The position numbers were made by a program, and so were the translations under genes. A stretch of DNA of 64,000 nucleotides from Herpomyces periplanetae (taxonomy: Eukaryota > Ascomycota > Laboulbeniomycetes > Herpomycetales > Herpomycetaceae): positions 1 to 64,000 of the forward strand of contig WMKJ01000057.1 in assembly GCA_009733715.1 (NCBI GenBank), in the 5' to 3' direction. Shown one piece after another: positions 31,093-40,729 of this stretch. The notes under the pieces were generated by a model. The model was not told the DNA's origin. It worked only from the letters and a program-made list of their open reading frames with translations, and did not search any database. Position 1 is the stretch's first letter. Every line of letters begins with the position of its first letter.

Positions 31093-34000
31093 ATGGCACT
31101 GAAAAGCTTGAAACGCTCTTTCGATCATAATTATCTCCCATCCTCATCTCCCTTACCTCGTGTTAACTCTTCTATTAACGAACCTTTATCTCCTTTACTC
31201 GATCGCTCTCTTCTCTCCCCTCTATCACAGCCTTCTTCCTCTGACGACCTTCCCGATATTCATCCTCATTCTCGCGATTCCAATTCTAATTCTTCCCACT
31301 GCATCCCTTCCCTTTATTTACCTTCCTGTTATTATCATTCTTTTCGTAATTGTCATTTTTCTACTTCTAATTCCCTACACGTTCCTCCTTCACCCATTGA
31401 AACTTTAGCCTCCATAGCTTTGGCTACCAGTCCTTCATATTCCTTATTCACAGAGTCTCTTCCTACTTCACGCTCACCTCCTCATTCTACCCGTGGTCGT
31501 CCTCTTTCTTGGGAGCATCCTACCCTTCATTCATGTTCAATTTGTTCTTCTCATTATCCTCTACTTCCTCCACATCCTCCGCCTACCCTACCATTATCTT
31601 ACTCGTCTACTAAATTACCTCCCCTTGAGCCTCCCTATAAGCGACCTCGTCGTGAATGTTCACCTTGCTCCTCTCCCGCCACTGCAACTGCATGCCCTTT
31701 CCACCAGTCCCATCTTTCTTCGCATCCATCCTCCCAGTCTAATCTACAAGATCCTTCTCTACACCGATCTTCAACTCTACAACTTTCTCATCGCAATACA
31801 GAAGATTTATTTGTCGGTAACATCCTCCTTAGTTTGTTCAGCAGCTCCAATAATCCCGCATGCTCATCTCCTGAGCCCATTGATCCTAACACCCCTCGGT
31901 TCTACGATTCTTCTCATCTTTCTTTAGATTTACCACCTTCCTCTAATGCTAATACCCTTAACACTTTTCAAAATCACACAGATCCTTCCTCTGATCTTAC
32001 ATTCTCTTCTCTTCCTAATCTTTCCCAACCCGTTTTCTCACAAAACTCACATTTCACTACTTCGCCTCGAGCCTACATAAATAATTATCCCGTGAATTTT
32101 ACTTCTCGCCACCCTAAAGTTACTGACAGCTATCTCTCTTCTTATCCCAGCGTTACCGATCTTTCAACTTACTCCGCCCCCATAGTATCTCAGACCTCTA
32201 AAACGTCAGCTTTATCTTCTACCGGGGCAGGCCGCTGTCATCAACCGTTAAATTCATCGCCCTTGCTCTTTAGCCACAGTTTGCATAGCAGTACAAAACT
32301 ATCTTCACCCCATTTTTCAAGGCTCGCTCCAAATTCGACCGCGCCCTTTTTAACTCACTTGAAACCCGTGAAATCTGAAGAGTCTTCGTCGATTTTGCAT
32401 TCTAAGACATTTTATCATAATCTACTACCCCGTAATGTGATGCCTGATTCGAAGTTAGAAATTAGTCAGGATATCAACCCTCCCCGACGATTGTCTTGTC
32501 CATCTCTTCCGCTTTCTAACAATCCGGTCTATCAACGGGCCACATCTGCTCCACCTGGACTTACTTTCCCTATCATAGAGACTACTGCTCCACAAATTTA
32601 CGATGATCAAAATGCCGTCTGCCGTGTTTGCAAGTCATCCGATGACTCTCATACACGGGAATCCCAGTGCTGGGTTGAGTGTAGTGGCTGCTTTAATTGG
32701 TACCATCTTACATGTGCGGGTTTCAAAACTGAGCAAGAAGTTAGTCGTGTAGACAATTTCTTCTGCAAATTTTGTCAACCATTACACGGTCCCACTACAT
32801 ATTTCCCTAATTCGAGAGTTAAACATTCTAATGATGATTTCACTGATCCGTGTGGAGATGCATGCAACTCGAGCACAGTTGATTTTGAGCACCCATACGT
32901 TAAATTTTTCAAAAATGACCGGACTAATTTTGCACCGGATAATTATCCTCGTTTGCCGCCCGAGTGTGTTACGGCAGAATACTTCGAAAAGTGTGGTGGT
33001 CTTAAGTATCCTGTAATAATTCCTGCGGAGTGGAATCCAAGGCCTACCCTTCCGAGTGCACAGTGTGCTTCACCGCCGTCAGATTATAATCAAGTTGATA
33101 ATAACGCCAAGGGTCCCGAAATAGTTAAAGAACGGAGAAAGCAGCACTGCGAAGATGTTTTTGAGTATACCCTCCAGCCTGATGAAGGCCAGGATAAGCT
33201 GGGGATGGTTATTCCAGCAGGGCTGACTGTTCGACGCGTTGCCCAGCTATACGGAGAAGATGAAAAATTGGATGTGATAGATGTTAAATCCCAGGAAGTT
33301 GATAAGCGTTGGACACTTCGAAAGTGGGCAGATTATTATGAATCACCGGGTGCAAAAGTTATACGAAATGTGATAAGCTTAGAGGTTTCTCATAGCAAAT
33401 TAGGAAGGTTAATAAAGCGACCAAGAGTGGTTCGAGATTTGGACCTACAGGACGATGTGTGGCCTATGGATGAAGAGTCGCCAAAGGTGCAATTTTATTG
33501 TTTGATGTCGGTCTCTGATTGTTATACGGATTTCCATATCGATTTCGGCGGTTCACTGGTGTATTATCATATTATTAAAGGTCAAAAAACGTTCTTCTTT
33601 TTACCACCAACAAACCATAATTTAAAAAAGTACGAGCAATGGAATTTATTACCTTCTCAAAATTGGACATGGTTTCCAGATTTCGCAGGGAGTCAATGTT
33701 GTCGAGTTGATCTCTATCCTGGTGATACAGCTCTGATTCCATCTGGCTGGATTCACGCGGTGTGGACTCCCGAGGATAGTTTGGTTGTAGGAGGGAACTT
33801 TCTTTCCCGACTCAATTATATGATGCATTTACGTGTAGTAGAAATTGAAAAGATTACTAATGTACCACGAAAGTTTCGCTACCCCAATTTTCAAAAAGTT
33901 ATGTGGTATGCAGTTCTTCGGTATTTGAGGGATGACCCGATACCCGAAACTGTTCGAAAGACATTAGGTATTGGAGGGACGTTCCCTCGAGATGTGCCTA

Positions 34001-35094
34001 TTTATTTGGAATGTGGTAATTATGAGATTAATGTGGAGCCAGGCCATGAAAGGTTCAATGCACGTTATTATTCGAAAGCAGAGCTTGATGGCTTACCAAG
34101 TTTAGTGAGCTATATATTTCGGACAGTAATGATATCCCTGGGTAAGATTGAAGGGATTCCAACTGAAGTACGGAAGGCCGTTATCAAGTCTATCCCCAAG
34201 GCAAGATATGGAATGAGCACTCTGGAGGTGGCAGAAAGGTTTGCGATTTGGGTAACATGGAAACGGGGAAACGAATGTATTCCATGCTGGGTTCGGAAAG
34301 GTGATGAAATTGAGTTAGGGCAGGGTAAAGTACGCAAAGGACGAGCAAAGAAAAATATGAAAGGGAAGTGTGAAGAAAAGAGTAATTCCATAAAAGTCGG
34401 AGAGGGTGACAGTCTGGCAGTTGAAATAGGTTGCGTGTACGATGACAGAAGGGTCCCTGGGGGAAGTGGACATGAGCAGGGTTATGGGGGCGAAATTCAC
34501 GGGGGGATAAGAAGGAAAGAAAATGAAAAAGTTGTGTATGAGGGTAGATTGGGCCGATGCTATGAGAAGTTAGAGGGAATGAATGAGAATGAGGAAAAGG
34601 ATGAAATAAGTTATCATAGAACCAAACGGAAAAAGATGGATGGGCGTTCCTTAAATGGAGAGGAAGATGTTTGTGGCAGGACTGCATGTGGTGAGGCGCC
34701 GCGCGTGAAGAATGACGATTTTGATGATTACCACATGGATGAGAAAGAGATGAAAGTTAGAGGTGATAAATGGTCTGGGAATGGAACTGTGAATGGGAAA
34801 CCAACGGGAACGGAATGGCAGAGTGTAGATGGGAGGAGTGTCGAAAATTTAAAACCTTTAATTATTGAGGCGAATGTTGGTTTATTAGGAGATGGTAGAG
34901 TGAAAAGTTGTATGAAAACAGAAAAATTCACACAAATTAAGGAAGGAAGACGACGAGATGATGGATACAGTTGCAAAGGGAAAAGAAGAGGTAATGAAAG
35001 TAATGTTGAGACCGACGAAATGAAAAGTGAGAGACTAGCGCGGGAATTAGCAGCAAAAGATTGGGGACTTCGAAAGCGAAGAGATGGAGTATGA
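31093..35094 (+). CDS. PHD-JmjC histone lysine demethylase, JHD1/KDM2-like
   Basis: This is an Fe(II)/2-oxoglutarate-dependent nuclear demethylase; the closest known fungal type is Jhd1, which acts on H3K36me2/1. The intronless protein has 1,333 residues from the ATG at 31093. Residues 1 to about 500 are Ser/Pro-rich and disordered. A PHD finger (CRVCKSSDD ... CWVECSGCFNWYHLTCAG ... CKFC) lies at about 509-560. The JmjC region has the Fe ligands His815 and Asp817 (FHIDFGG) and His888 (SGWIHAVWTP), and Lys832 (KGQKTFFFLPP) for 2-oxoglutarate. A helical segment (YPNFQKVMWYAVLRYL) follows, as in Jhd1. The last 230 residues are Lys/Glu/Gly-rich and disordered. The sense strand changes from pyrimidine-rich to purine-rich near 33100. 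Confidence 0.92.
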   Translation: MALKSLKRSFDHNYLPSSSPLPRVNSSINEPLSPLLDRSLLSPLSQPSSSDDLPDIHPHSRDSNSNSSHCIPSLYLPSCYYHSFRNCHFSTSNSLHVPPSPIETLASIALATSPSYSLFTESLPTSRSPPHSTRGRPLSWEHPTLHSCSICSSHYPLLPPHPPPTLPLSYSSTKLPPLEPPYKRPRRECSPCSSPATATACPFHQSHLSSHPSSQSNLQDPSLHRSSTLQLSHRNTEDLFVGNILLSLFSSSNNPACSSPEPIDPNTPRFYDSSHLSLDLPPSSNANTLNTFQNHTDPSSDLTFSSLPNLSQPVFSQNSHFTTSPRAYINNYPVNFTSRHPKVTDSYLSSYPSVTDLSTYSAPIVSQTSKTSALSSTGAGRCHQPLNSSPLLFSHSLHSSTKLSSPHFSRLAPNSTAPFLTHLKPVKSEESSSILHSKTFYHNLLPRNVMPDSKLEISQDINPPRRLSCPSLPLSNNPVYQRATSAPPGLTFPIIETTAPQIYDDQNAVCRVCKSSDDSHTRESQCWVECSGCFNWYHLTCAGFKTEQEVSRVDNFFCKFCQPLHGPTTYFPNSRVKHSNDDFTDPCGDACNSSTVDFEHPYVKFFKNDRTNFAPDNYPRLPPECVTAEYFEKCGGLKYPVIIPAEWNPRPTLPSAQCASPPSDYNQVDNNAKGPEIVKERRKQHCEDVFEYTLQPDEGQDKLGMVIPAGLTVRRVAQLYGEDEKLDVIDVKSQEVDKRWTLRKWADYYESPGAKVIRNVISLEVSHSKLGRLIKRPRVVRDLDLQDDVWPMDEESPKVQFYCLMSVSDCYTDFHIDFGGSLVYYHIIKGQKTFFFLPPTNHNLKKYEQWNLLPSQNWTWFPDFAGSQCCRVDLYPGDTALIPSGWIHAVWTPEDSLVVGGNFLSRLNYMMHLRVVEIEKITNVPRKFRYPNFQKVMWYAVLRYLRDDPIPETVRKTLGIGGTFPRDVPIYLECGNYEINVEPGHERFNARYYSKAELDGLPSLVSYIFRTVMISLGKIEGIPTEVRKAVIKSIPKARYGMSTLEVAERFAIWVTWKRGNECIPCWVRKGDEIELGQGKVRKGRAKKNMKGKCEEKSNSIKVGEGDSLAVEIGCVYDDRRVPGGSGHEQGYGGEIHGGIRRKENEKVVYEGRLGRCYEKLEGMNENEEKDEISYHRTKRKKMDGRSLNGEEDVCGRTACGEAPRVKNDDFDDYHMDEKEMKVRGDKWSGNGTVNGKPTGTEWQSVDGRSVENLKPLIIEANVGLLGDGRVKSCMKTEKFTQIKEGRRRDDGYSCKGKRRGNESNVETDEMKSERLARELAAKDWGLRKRRDGV

Positions 35095-36205
35095 TATGAG
35101 AGGAAGGAATTGATTTGTTTGTTTAATGGGGAATAAGTTAGAGTATGAATTGGGTTATAAGGATAAGTTTTGATGTAGAAAACGAATTCGAAAGAAATGA
35201 ATTATAAGTATATCATGTTTGTTTGTTGATATAGCGATGGGAGGGGGAAGAGTGAAGCCGAGAATTGATGTGAATTTTTCCTAGGGGAAGGAGAAGAAAT
35301 AAATAAAAGTATGAAGCATTCAAGGCCATCACGAAGACTGCGGAAATCAGCCAAAAATTGGAAAATTTTCAACATTTTGCGCTCCAAAAATCACCTTCGG
35401 CATCTCCCCGAAAATGACTCTCGGCTTCCCCTCCAAAACACTTCGGAACTGCCTTCCTGCCGCACTTTGGTCGGGCCGAGAAGTGTATAGGTGTTTCCTG
35501 ATGGGTAAGTTGTGGGTAGCTACTTCCAGAATCGGGAGTGGTGGTGTATGTGTTTGGAGGAGAAACATGGCAAAGATGCGAAGCAATTCTTTGTTTTGGG
35601 AGAATTCATGTGAAAAATACCATCCGACCCGCTAGTCTGTGTATTATATATGTTGATGGGATCGGCCTCTATTGGGTAGAATCTTAATTCTTAGTTTTAC
35701 CTATTCTTCATTCTTTGGGTGATATTCATTAATCAAGCTCTATTTTTTCAGCACCAAACGGGCTCTGCTTATTTTAAGTTTTCGTTAGTCGTGTTCTATC
35801 CTATAGCTATCCTATACTCCTTGTGGTATTCGTGTTTGATTGTGGAGCGGTATTATATTCTTTCTATCGATTGGATCTTACAATCATATTACCTAGAGTG
35901 TTAAGTTTAAGCAATCCCGAAGACATTCGTTTGCGAAAAAGAGGTGAACCTACAATGAAAAAAAATACCCTTCAAGTTTATGAGAACATTGGGCTGATTT
36001 AAATATATTTTAACCAATTCCAGAGCGCCTAAGATTTATAATTTTATCTGAGGAGAATCTTTGGTGTTTTCTTTTTTTGGTTTTATTTAACCCACATCTT
36101 TGCATATCATTTTCATATCTACACTAGCATTGCTTTAGTCTACAATATCTTCCCCTAAAAGTTCAATCTCTACGGATAGACAAGTATCCAATTACACATA
36201 GCACG
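35095..36205. other. Intergenic region after the JmjC gene
   Basis: This 1.1-kb AT-rich stretch contains a more GC-rich segment at about 35330-35560. Short frames there (for example minus 35347-35586, with a PRVIFGEMPKVIFG internal repeat) resemble nothing I know. Two degenerate copies of a 24-bp unit (AAAATCACCTTCGGCATC type) lie near 35387-35435. No RNA gene was recognised. Confidence 0.35.
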
Positions 36206-36472
36206 ATGGTGGACCAATTATCCAATACCCACCCTGTTGCTATTCGACACGGGCGACGAGCGCCCCAAACTGACATGGAATCAGTGGAACTTTTCTTCAT
36301 TGGGCTCGGGGATAGCATTATGGATGGATGGCAATCACTACGATCTTGGTTTGCAGAAATGTACGATATGTTCGCCTGTTTTTCCGATTATTTGGGCGAA
36401 GAAATCGACATTAACGCCACTCTCGGACGAGGCAAACGTGACACTCTACTAATGGAAGATCCCTCTCAGTGA
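36206..36472 (+). CDS. Hypothetical 88-residue protein
   Basis: I do not recognise this frame. It begins at a real ATG (36206) and encodes an acidic protein with an aromatic, amphipathic centre (ELFFIGLGDSIMDGWQSL, then WFAEMYDMFACFSDYLG) and a short RGKRD motif. No signal peptide is apparent, and the central hydrophobic run is too broken for a clear membrane span. It stands alone between the JmjC gene and DBP3, on the same strand, with AT-rich flanks. A second frame of 71 codons overlaps it, so chance is not excluded. It could be a lineage-specific microprotein or a spurious frame. Confidence 0.4.
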   Translation: MVDQLSNTHPVAIRHGRRAPQTDMESVELFFIGLGDSIMDGWQSLRSWFAEMYDMFACFSDYLGEEIDINATLGRGKRDTLLMEDPSQ

Positions 36473-36788
36473 TGCATTCTCTCGTCAAGTTTTCATTTTT
36501 TCCATTTCTACCATTATTCCTATCAATTTTAATTCATCCTACATAATGTAACATATCGAAGCTGTCGAACATATGCCTGTTTTCCATTTTGTATATAGTG
36601 CTTAACACAATCCAACAAATCCGTCTTCGCCCCATCCGAACATCATTCCCTATTAGTCATACAACAAGACGTAAACTCCCGGCTTAGTTAAGCGGAAGAT
36701 GGATTTCTATATAGTTGTGTGCGTTAGCCTGTTAAAATAAGCTGTGCGAAATAAATTGAGCCTATCGTGATTAATATTTGACTTGAAT
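36473..36788. other. Spacer before DBP3
   Basis: This 316-bp AT-rich stretch has no coding frame. It must contain the DBP3 promoter and any 3' end of the preceding small gene. Nothing else stands out. Confidence 0.4.
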
Positions 36789-38462
36789 ATGGGAAAATGT
36801 AAGGGAGAAGATGTGGGCAATAAGAAGCGCAAAAGTGATAAAAAGGATGCTGGTTCATCAAAGAAAGTTAAACGAGATGGACCACTGAAGGAAAAAGTGA
36901 CTGGTAGTATTTTGGATTATGTTAATGAACATGGGATAAGAGTGTACGATACAATTAACGGTGATGATATAACTAAAAGGCAGATTGAACGAGAGCGTAA
37001 CGCGGAGGACATAAAACTTTATCGAAAGTTCACCCAACTAGACAGGGCAACGAAATCAACGGAGGGCGAATCTATAGCATGGTCAGGCATACTTCAACAA
37101 TATAAGCAAGCAACACCCGTTCAAGCGTGTACATGGCCGTTGACGTTAGCGGGGCACGACATAATTGCGTGTGCAGAAACCGGGAGTGGGAAAACGTACG
37201 CCTTCGGGGTCAACGTACTACAACGGGTCTGGCAGAATCGACACCGCGGACAACAGCGTACCGCGTGTCTAATTGTGGCTCCCACCCGTGAATTAGCCGT
37301 CCAAACGCATACTCAGTTAGCCAATTTAAACCCCATAGCCCCCAATTACAATGTTCGTCTAGTGTGCGTTTACGGTGGTGGTGGTGGTGGTGGTGGTGGT
37401 GTTGGCAGTACAAACGCCAACTCGCCTGCTGCTGATAAACTTCATCAAGCAGCACTCCTCTGCGACGCTGACGTGTGCGTCGCAACGCCCGGCCGATTAC
37501 ATGATATAATGCAAAGTGCTTCCCACTGTGAACGCAACCCTAACTTCACGGGTGTAGCCGCATTCTTCAAGCGTGTTAACTGTCTAGTTATCGATGAAGC
37601 TGACAGGCTTCTCGACCAAGGTTTTGAGCCTGTTTTAAGATCTATTTGGAAAGGTCTACCCGACCGTTCCGACCGCCAAACTCTCATGTTCACTGCAACA
37701 TGGCCTACCCGAATTCAGACTCTCGCATGTACATTTCTTCGTCAACCTATACGTGTAGTAATTGGCAGTCATTCTAAATCAGATAACACCTCTACTAATG
37801 CCGCTACGACTGTAGATTCTCTTGAAGTACAGGCTAACCCACGAATTGAACAACGAGTCTACGTGTTGAACAATGGAGACGATAAAATGTCACGATTACG
37901 TGATGAATTAAAAATTATATTCAAGCAGGATGGGTGGATCAAATGTCTTGTATTCTGTTTATATAAAAAGGAAGCAGAGCGGGTTACACAATTCTTGCGC
38001 AAGGCGGGATTTCCGAGTCAGGGTATTCACGGTGATATGCCTCAAGCGGCACGATTTACAAATTTGGAAGCATTTCGAAATGGATCTCGAAATATTTTAG
38101 TAGCTACCGACGTAGCAGCAAGAGGACTAGATATTCAAGATGTGGGTTATGTGATTAACGTAACATTTCCACTGACTATCGAAGACTATGTGCATCGAAT
38201 TGGACGAACTGGGCGAGCTGGAAAAAAAGGAATAGCGATCACGTACTTCACAAAAGAAGAAAAAGGATTAGCAGGCGCCTTGGTTAACGTACTCAAAGGA
38301 AGTGGCCAGAATGTACCCGAAGATCTGTTAAAGTTTGGGACAACCGTGAAGCGAAAACCCCCGGAAAAAATGTGTAATTTGGGACACATTTCAATTGATA
38401 TTGCGCCCAGTGGATTGACAACTGAGAATGGGGGACCACGGAGAATTGTTTTCGATGACTAA
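36789..38462 (+). CDS. DBP3: DEAD-box RNA helicase DBP3
   Basis: Dbp3 is a nucleolar ATP-dependent RNA helicase that assists pre-rRNA processing for the 60S subunit. The intronless protein has 557 residues from the ATG at 36789. A Lys-rich N-terminus precedes the Q-motif region (ATPVQACTWPL), Walker A (AETGSGKT, about 130), PTRELA, TPGR, DEAD (VIDEADRLLDQGFE, about 268), TAT instead of the commoner SAT (about 301), then VFCLYKKEAE, VATDVAARGLDI and HRIGRTGRAG (about 469). The C-terminal FTKEEKGLAGALVNVLKGSG and a short tail fit Dbp3. Between PTRELA and TPGR a run of nine glycines (37374-37400) extends a surface loop. It is convergent with VPS74 (75 bp between stops). Confidence 0.92.
   Translation: MGKCKGEDVGNKKRKSDKKDAGSSKKVKRDGPLKEKVTGSILDYVNEHGIRVYDTINGDDITKRQIERERNAEDIKLYRKFTQLDRATKSTEGESIAWSGILQQYKQATPVQACTWPLTLAGHDIIACAETGSGKTYAFGVNVLQRVWQNRHRGQQRTACLIVAPTRELAVQTHTQLANLNPIAPNYNVRLVCVYGGGGGGGGGVGSTNANSPAADKLHQAALLCDADVCVATPGRLHDIMQSASHCERNPNFTGVAAFFKRVNCLVIDEADRLLDQGFEPVLRSIWKGLPDRSDRQTLMFTATWPTRIQTLACTFLRQPIRVVIGSHSKSDNTSTNAATTVDSLEVQANPRIEQRVYVLNNGDDKMSRLRDELKIIFKQDGWIKCLVFCLYKKEAERVTQFLRKAGFPSQGIHGDMPQAARFTNLEAFRNGSRNILVATDVAARGLDIQDVGYVINVTFPLTIEDYVHRIGRTGRAGKKGIAITYFTKEEKGLAGALVNVLKGSGQNVPEDLLKFGTTVKRKPPEKMCNLGHISIDIAPSGLTTENGGPRRIVFDD
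37374..37400 (+). repeat. (GGT)9 microsatellite coding poly-Gly in DBP3
   Basis: Nine uninterrupted GGT codons follow VYG-like sequence in helicase domain 1. Perfect codon identity indicates a slippage-prone microsatellite. Confidence 0.95.
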
Positions 38463-38537
38463 TGAAGATCGGACGATTTCGGGGGCACATGCGATCGGAG
38501 ATTTTTCGAGTCGAGATAAAACGTGTTGAGGACCCAC

Positions 38538-39870
38538 TTAAAGGAGTGAATCAAGACGAGTAAAAACGTTGAAACAGGCAGCCACGACTTCGAGCTGAAG
38601 TTCTCGGTCACGTGCCGCAGCGACTTCGTCTTGGATGGCGAGCTCGAGGGAGGAATTAAAGCGAGGATAAGTTGATGAAGCGGGAGACGTAGTAGGGGAT
38701 GAAGATGGTTGAAGGGTATTACTCCCGTTCATGGAAGGGTCATTTCGGGATAAGGTGGCGCGAGTGAAAGGCCACTGAGAATAATGATTTAATAGTTGAT
38801 CAACAAGGGCAAAAGCACGTTCGCGAGCGTCATGTCGTATTGATGAGAGAGCGTTTTCGAGAACGTTTGCAGCGTAGGCAGCACATATCATAGCGATAGT
38901 TCGGAGATGACGGAACTCAATATCAGCAGGGAAAAATGACGAGGCAACAATCTGATTGGGGTTGCGAGAGCATAAGATGCATTGTACACGTTGACGAATA
39001 TCATCTTTAGCCAAAGTGTCAACGACGGGATGTGTTGCCATGTCGAAGAGGAGGAAATTACGCTTTTCCGTACATAGAATACCTTTATCAACGAGTCCCT
39101 TGGCGAGTCGTTCACGAACTTGTTTTAACTGATAACCAATCTTCATCAAGTTCCAAGTCTCGCCGCTGAGCAGATCGATCCAGGAGCTTACGGACATTTT
39201 TTCACTACTTTTCATCATCTTTAGCGCTTCATCTAGCAATACTTCACCAGTTAGCGTATCGTCAATCACTTCGATAATTCGGTCTGGTAAAGGAAATCGA
39301 CGTCGTCCGGGATCTTTCTGCATACTAATACGACCTCGGAAGGCTAACTCTATGACAATGCAACCACGTAATGCATAAGAAATGTTATCGTTCCAGAAAG
39401 AAAGGTAGCCCTGTTGTATAGCACATGCGCGCAGGTGCGCGCATGTCACGTATTAGTTTTGTAAAATTGATAATTGATAAAGATAATATAAGATTAAAAT
39501 ACATGTAAACGACACTATGAGTCGTGTCCATAACTAAATTGTTACTGTGTACCTGTTTATCTTTGAGACCAAGTAAAAGGACTTCTTCCATAAGGGTTAA
39601 TTTAGGCAATTTTTTGGTGTGAGCTGAGTCCACAAGATCACGAACATCATAAGCAATTTTATGGCCAGCAGCGTGATTTTCGTAGGCAGTCTCAGGTATG
39701 ATTGATTCATCTGCGTTACGGCGCGAAGTAGAAGGTGAAGTGATGGTTGATTGCTGTGAAACTGAATGACTATCCGCTACGTCAACCGAGTTACCAAATC
39801 GTGAAGTTGTAGCAGTTGAGTTGCCAGCGCGTCTGCGCGTTAAACCCGAAGATACGAGAGTAGAAGACAT
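38538..39870 (-). CDS. VPS74: VPS74/GOLPH3-family Golgi PI4P-binding protein
   Basis: Vps74 binds phosphatidylinositol 4-phosphate on Golgi membranes and links glycosyltransferase tails to COPI for retention. Two exons (39870-39553 and 39410-38538) give 396 residues. The intron (39552-39411, GTACAC to CAG) joins KLTLMEEVLLLGLKDKQ to GYLSFWNDNISYALRGCIVI, the GPP34 signature; the Trp and Arg of this segment contribute to PI4P binding in the family. The rest follows GOLPH3 through KLMKIGYQLKQVRERL-like helices to the conserved end EVVAACFNVFTRLDSLL. A Ser/Thr/Pro-rich insert (about residues 330-360) sits before the last helices. I chose the ATG at 39870 (MSSTLVSSGLTRRRAGN); another lies four codons upstream at 39882. 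Confidence 0.92.
39423..39446. repeat. 24-bp near-perfect palindrome in the VPS74 intron
   Basis: Eleven-base arms (ACATGCGCGCA and its exact complement) are separated by two bases. The element alternates purine and pyrimidine and lies 12 nt from the VPS74 3' splice site, downstream of a CTAAT branch-point candidate at 39456-39452. Confidence 0.9.
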
Positions 39871-40729
39871 GACTATACACATATACACGTTTAAAGTAAT
39901 ATGTATTTAGACACACGCACGCAAGTATATATGAATGTGATAATGCAAAATCGTATGAGATGAAAGCGAATTTCACAAGGTGTCGTTAAGCGAGAAACAG
40001 GGTTAAACGTGCGGGAAAGCCGGCCCAAGTTAACGAAAGCCCCATGCCGATAAAAACTTAGGTAGCCGTAAAAACAACGACAATAAAGTAACGGCCGCTT
40101 GGTTTATTCGAACCAAGTTAGTATTTGAACGAGACTGCGCGCCCGCGCGCGTGTGAGCGCGCGTATAAGTGTACGTAGTCAAATAATAGCACTCCCGTCC
40201 GTAAAAAGCTTTATATTGAGGGGTCTAGTTTGGGAAAAAAAACCCTCCGTACATACAGGCGTAAGCGTACGAGTTTAATCTGAATAAATATTCAAGCTGT
40301 ACAAGCGTATATATCCGTGCGTGTGTGCGTATGCAAGTGTACGTACGTATGCGTACTTGTGTGGATGAATATGTGCGCGCACGAACGCCGATACGCGTTA
40401 TAAAAGTCGGACAAACACAAGTTAACACGACAAAGTAAACTAGAAAAAAATCCCAATGATCCAACGACCTACGGCTTATCCGCAAAATATATAGTCCTGC
40501 CGGGTCGGAAAAATAAATATTCCGTTTAGTATAAAATCACATGACTCCAAGGAGTGGTTCCTTGCTGAATTTGGCGACGGAGAGAATAACTTGGATTGAT
40601 AGAGCTACGCGATTGATCTAAGGGTAAGTGAACGGGTTAAGTTGGCATTCACGGCTAATACGCGTTTACTTTGCTTAAAGGGCGTGAAAAGGCTAATTGT
40701 CCTACAGTTAAGTGTGATTTGGCTCTACC
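39871..40729. promoter_or_regulatory. Divergent VPS74/PHB2 region with alternating purine-pyrimidine tracts
   Basis: This 859-bp region serves two divergent genes. CG/CA/TA alternating tracts lie at about 40135-40177 and 40303-40396, the kind of sequence that can adopt Z-DNA. A clean hairpin (CTTGGTT-TATTCG-AACCAAG) lies at 40098-40117. No coding frame is convincing. Confidence 0.45.

Noticed and set aside
31493-31927. Second plus-strand frame in the 5' part of the JmjC gene
   Set aside because: A composition-driven overlapping frame of Leu/Ile/Pro without recognisable features.
34190-34687. Minus-strand 165-codon frame inside the JmjC gene
   Set aside because: It reflects the purine-rich sense strand (pyrimidine-rich antisense) of a clear coding region; its composition is Leu/Ser/Phe/His-rich with no motif.
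35347-35586. Minus-strand frame with PRVIFGEMPKVIFG repeat, considered as a gene or element remnant
   Set aside because: The short internal repeat comes from a degenerate 24-bp duplication; no transposon or protein family is recognisable.
40098-40117. tRNA-like B box (GGTTCGAAT on the minus strand) within a hairpin
   Set aside because: The stem is 7 bp with a 6-nt loop rather than a T arm, the B box ends AA instead of CC, and no A box or acceptor stem is found upstream.
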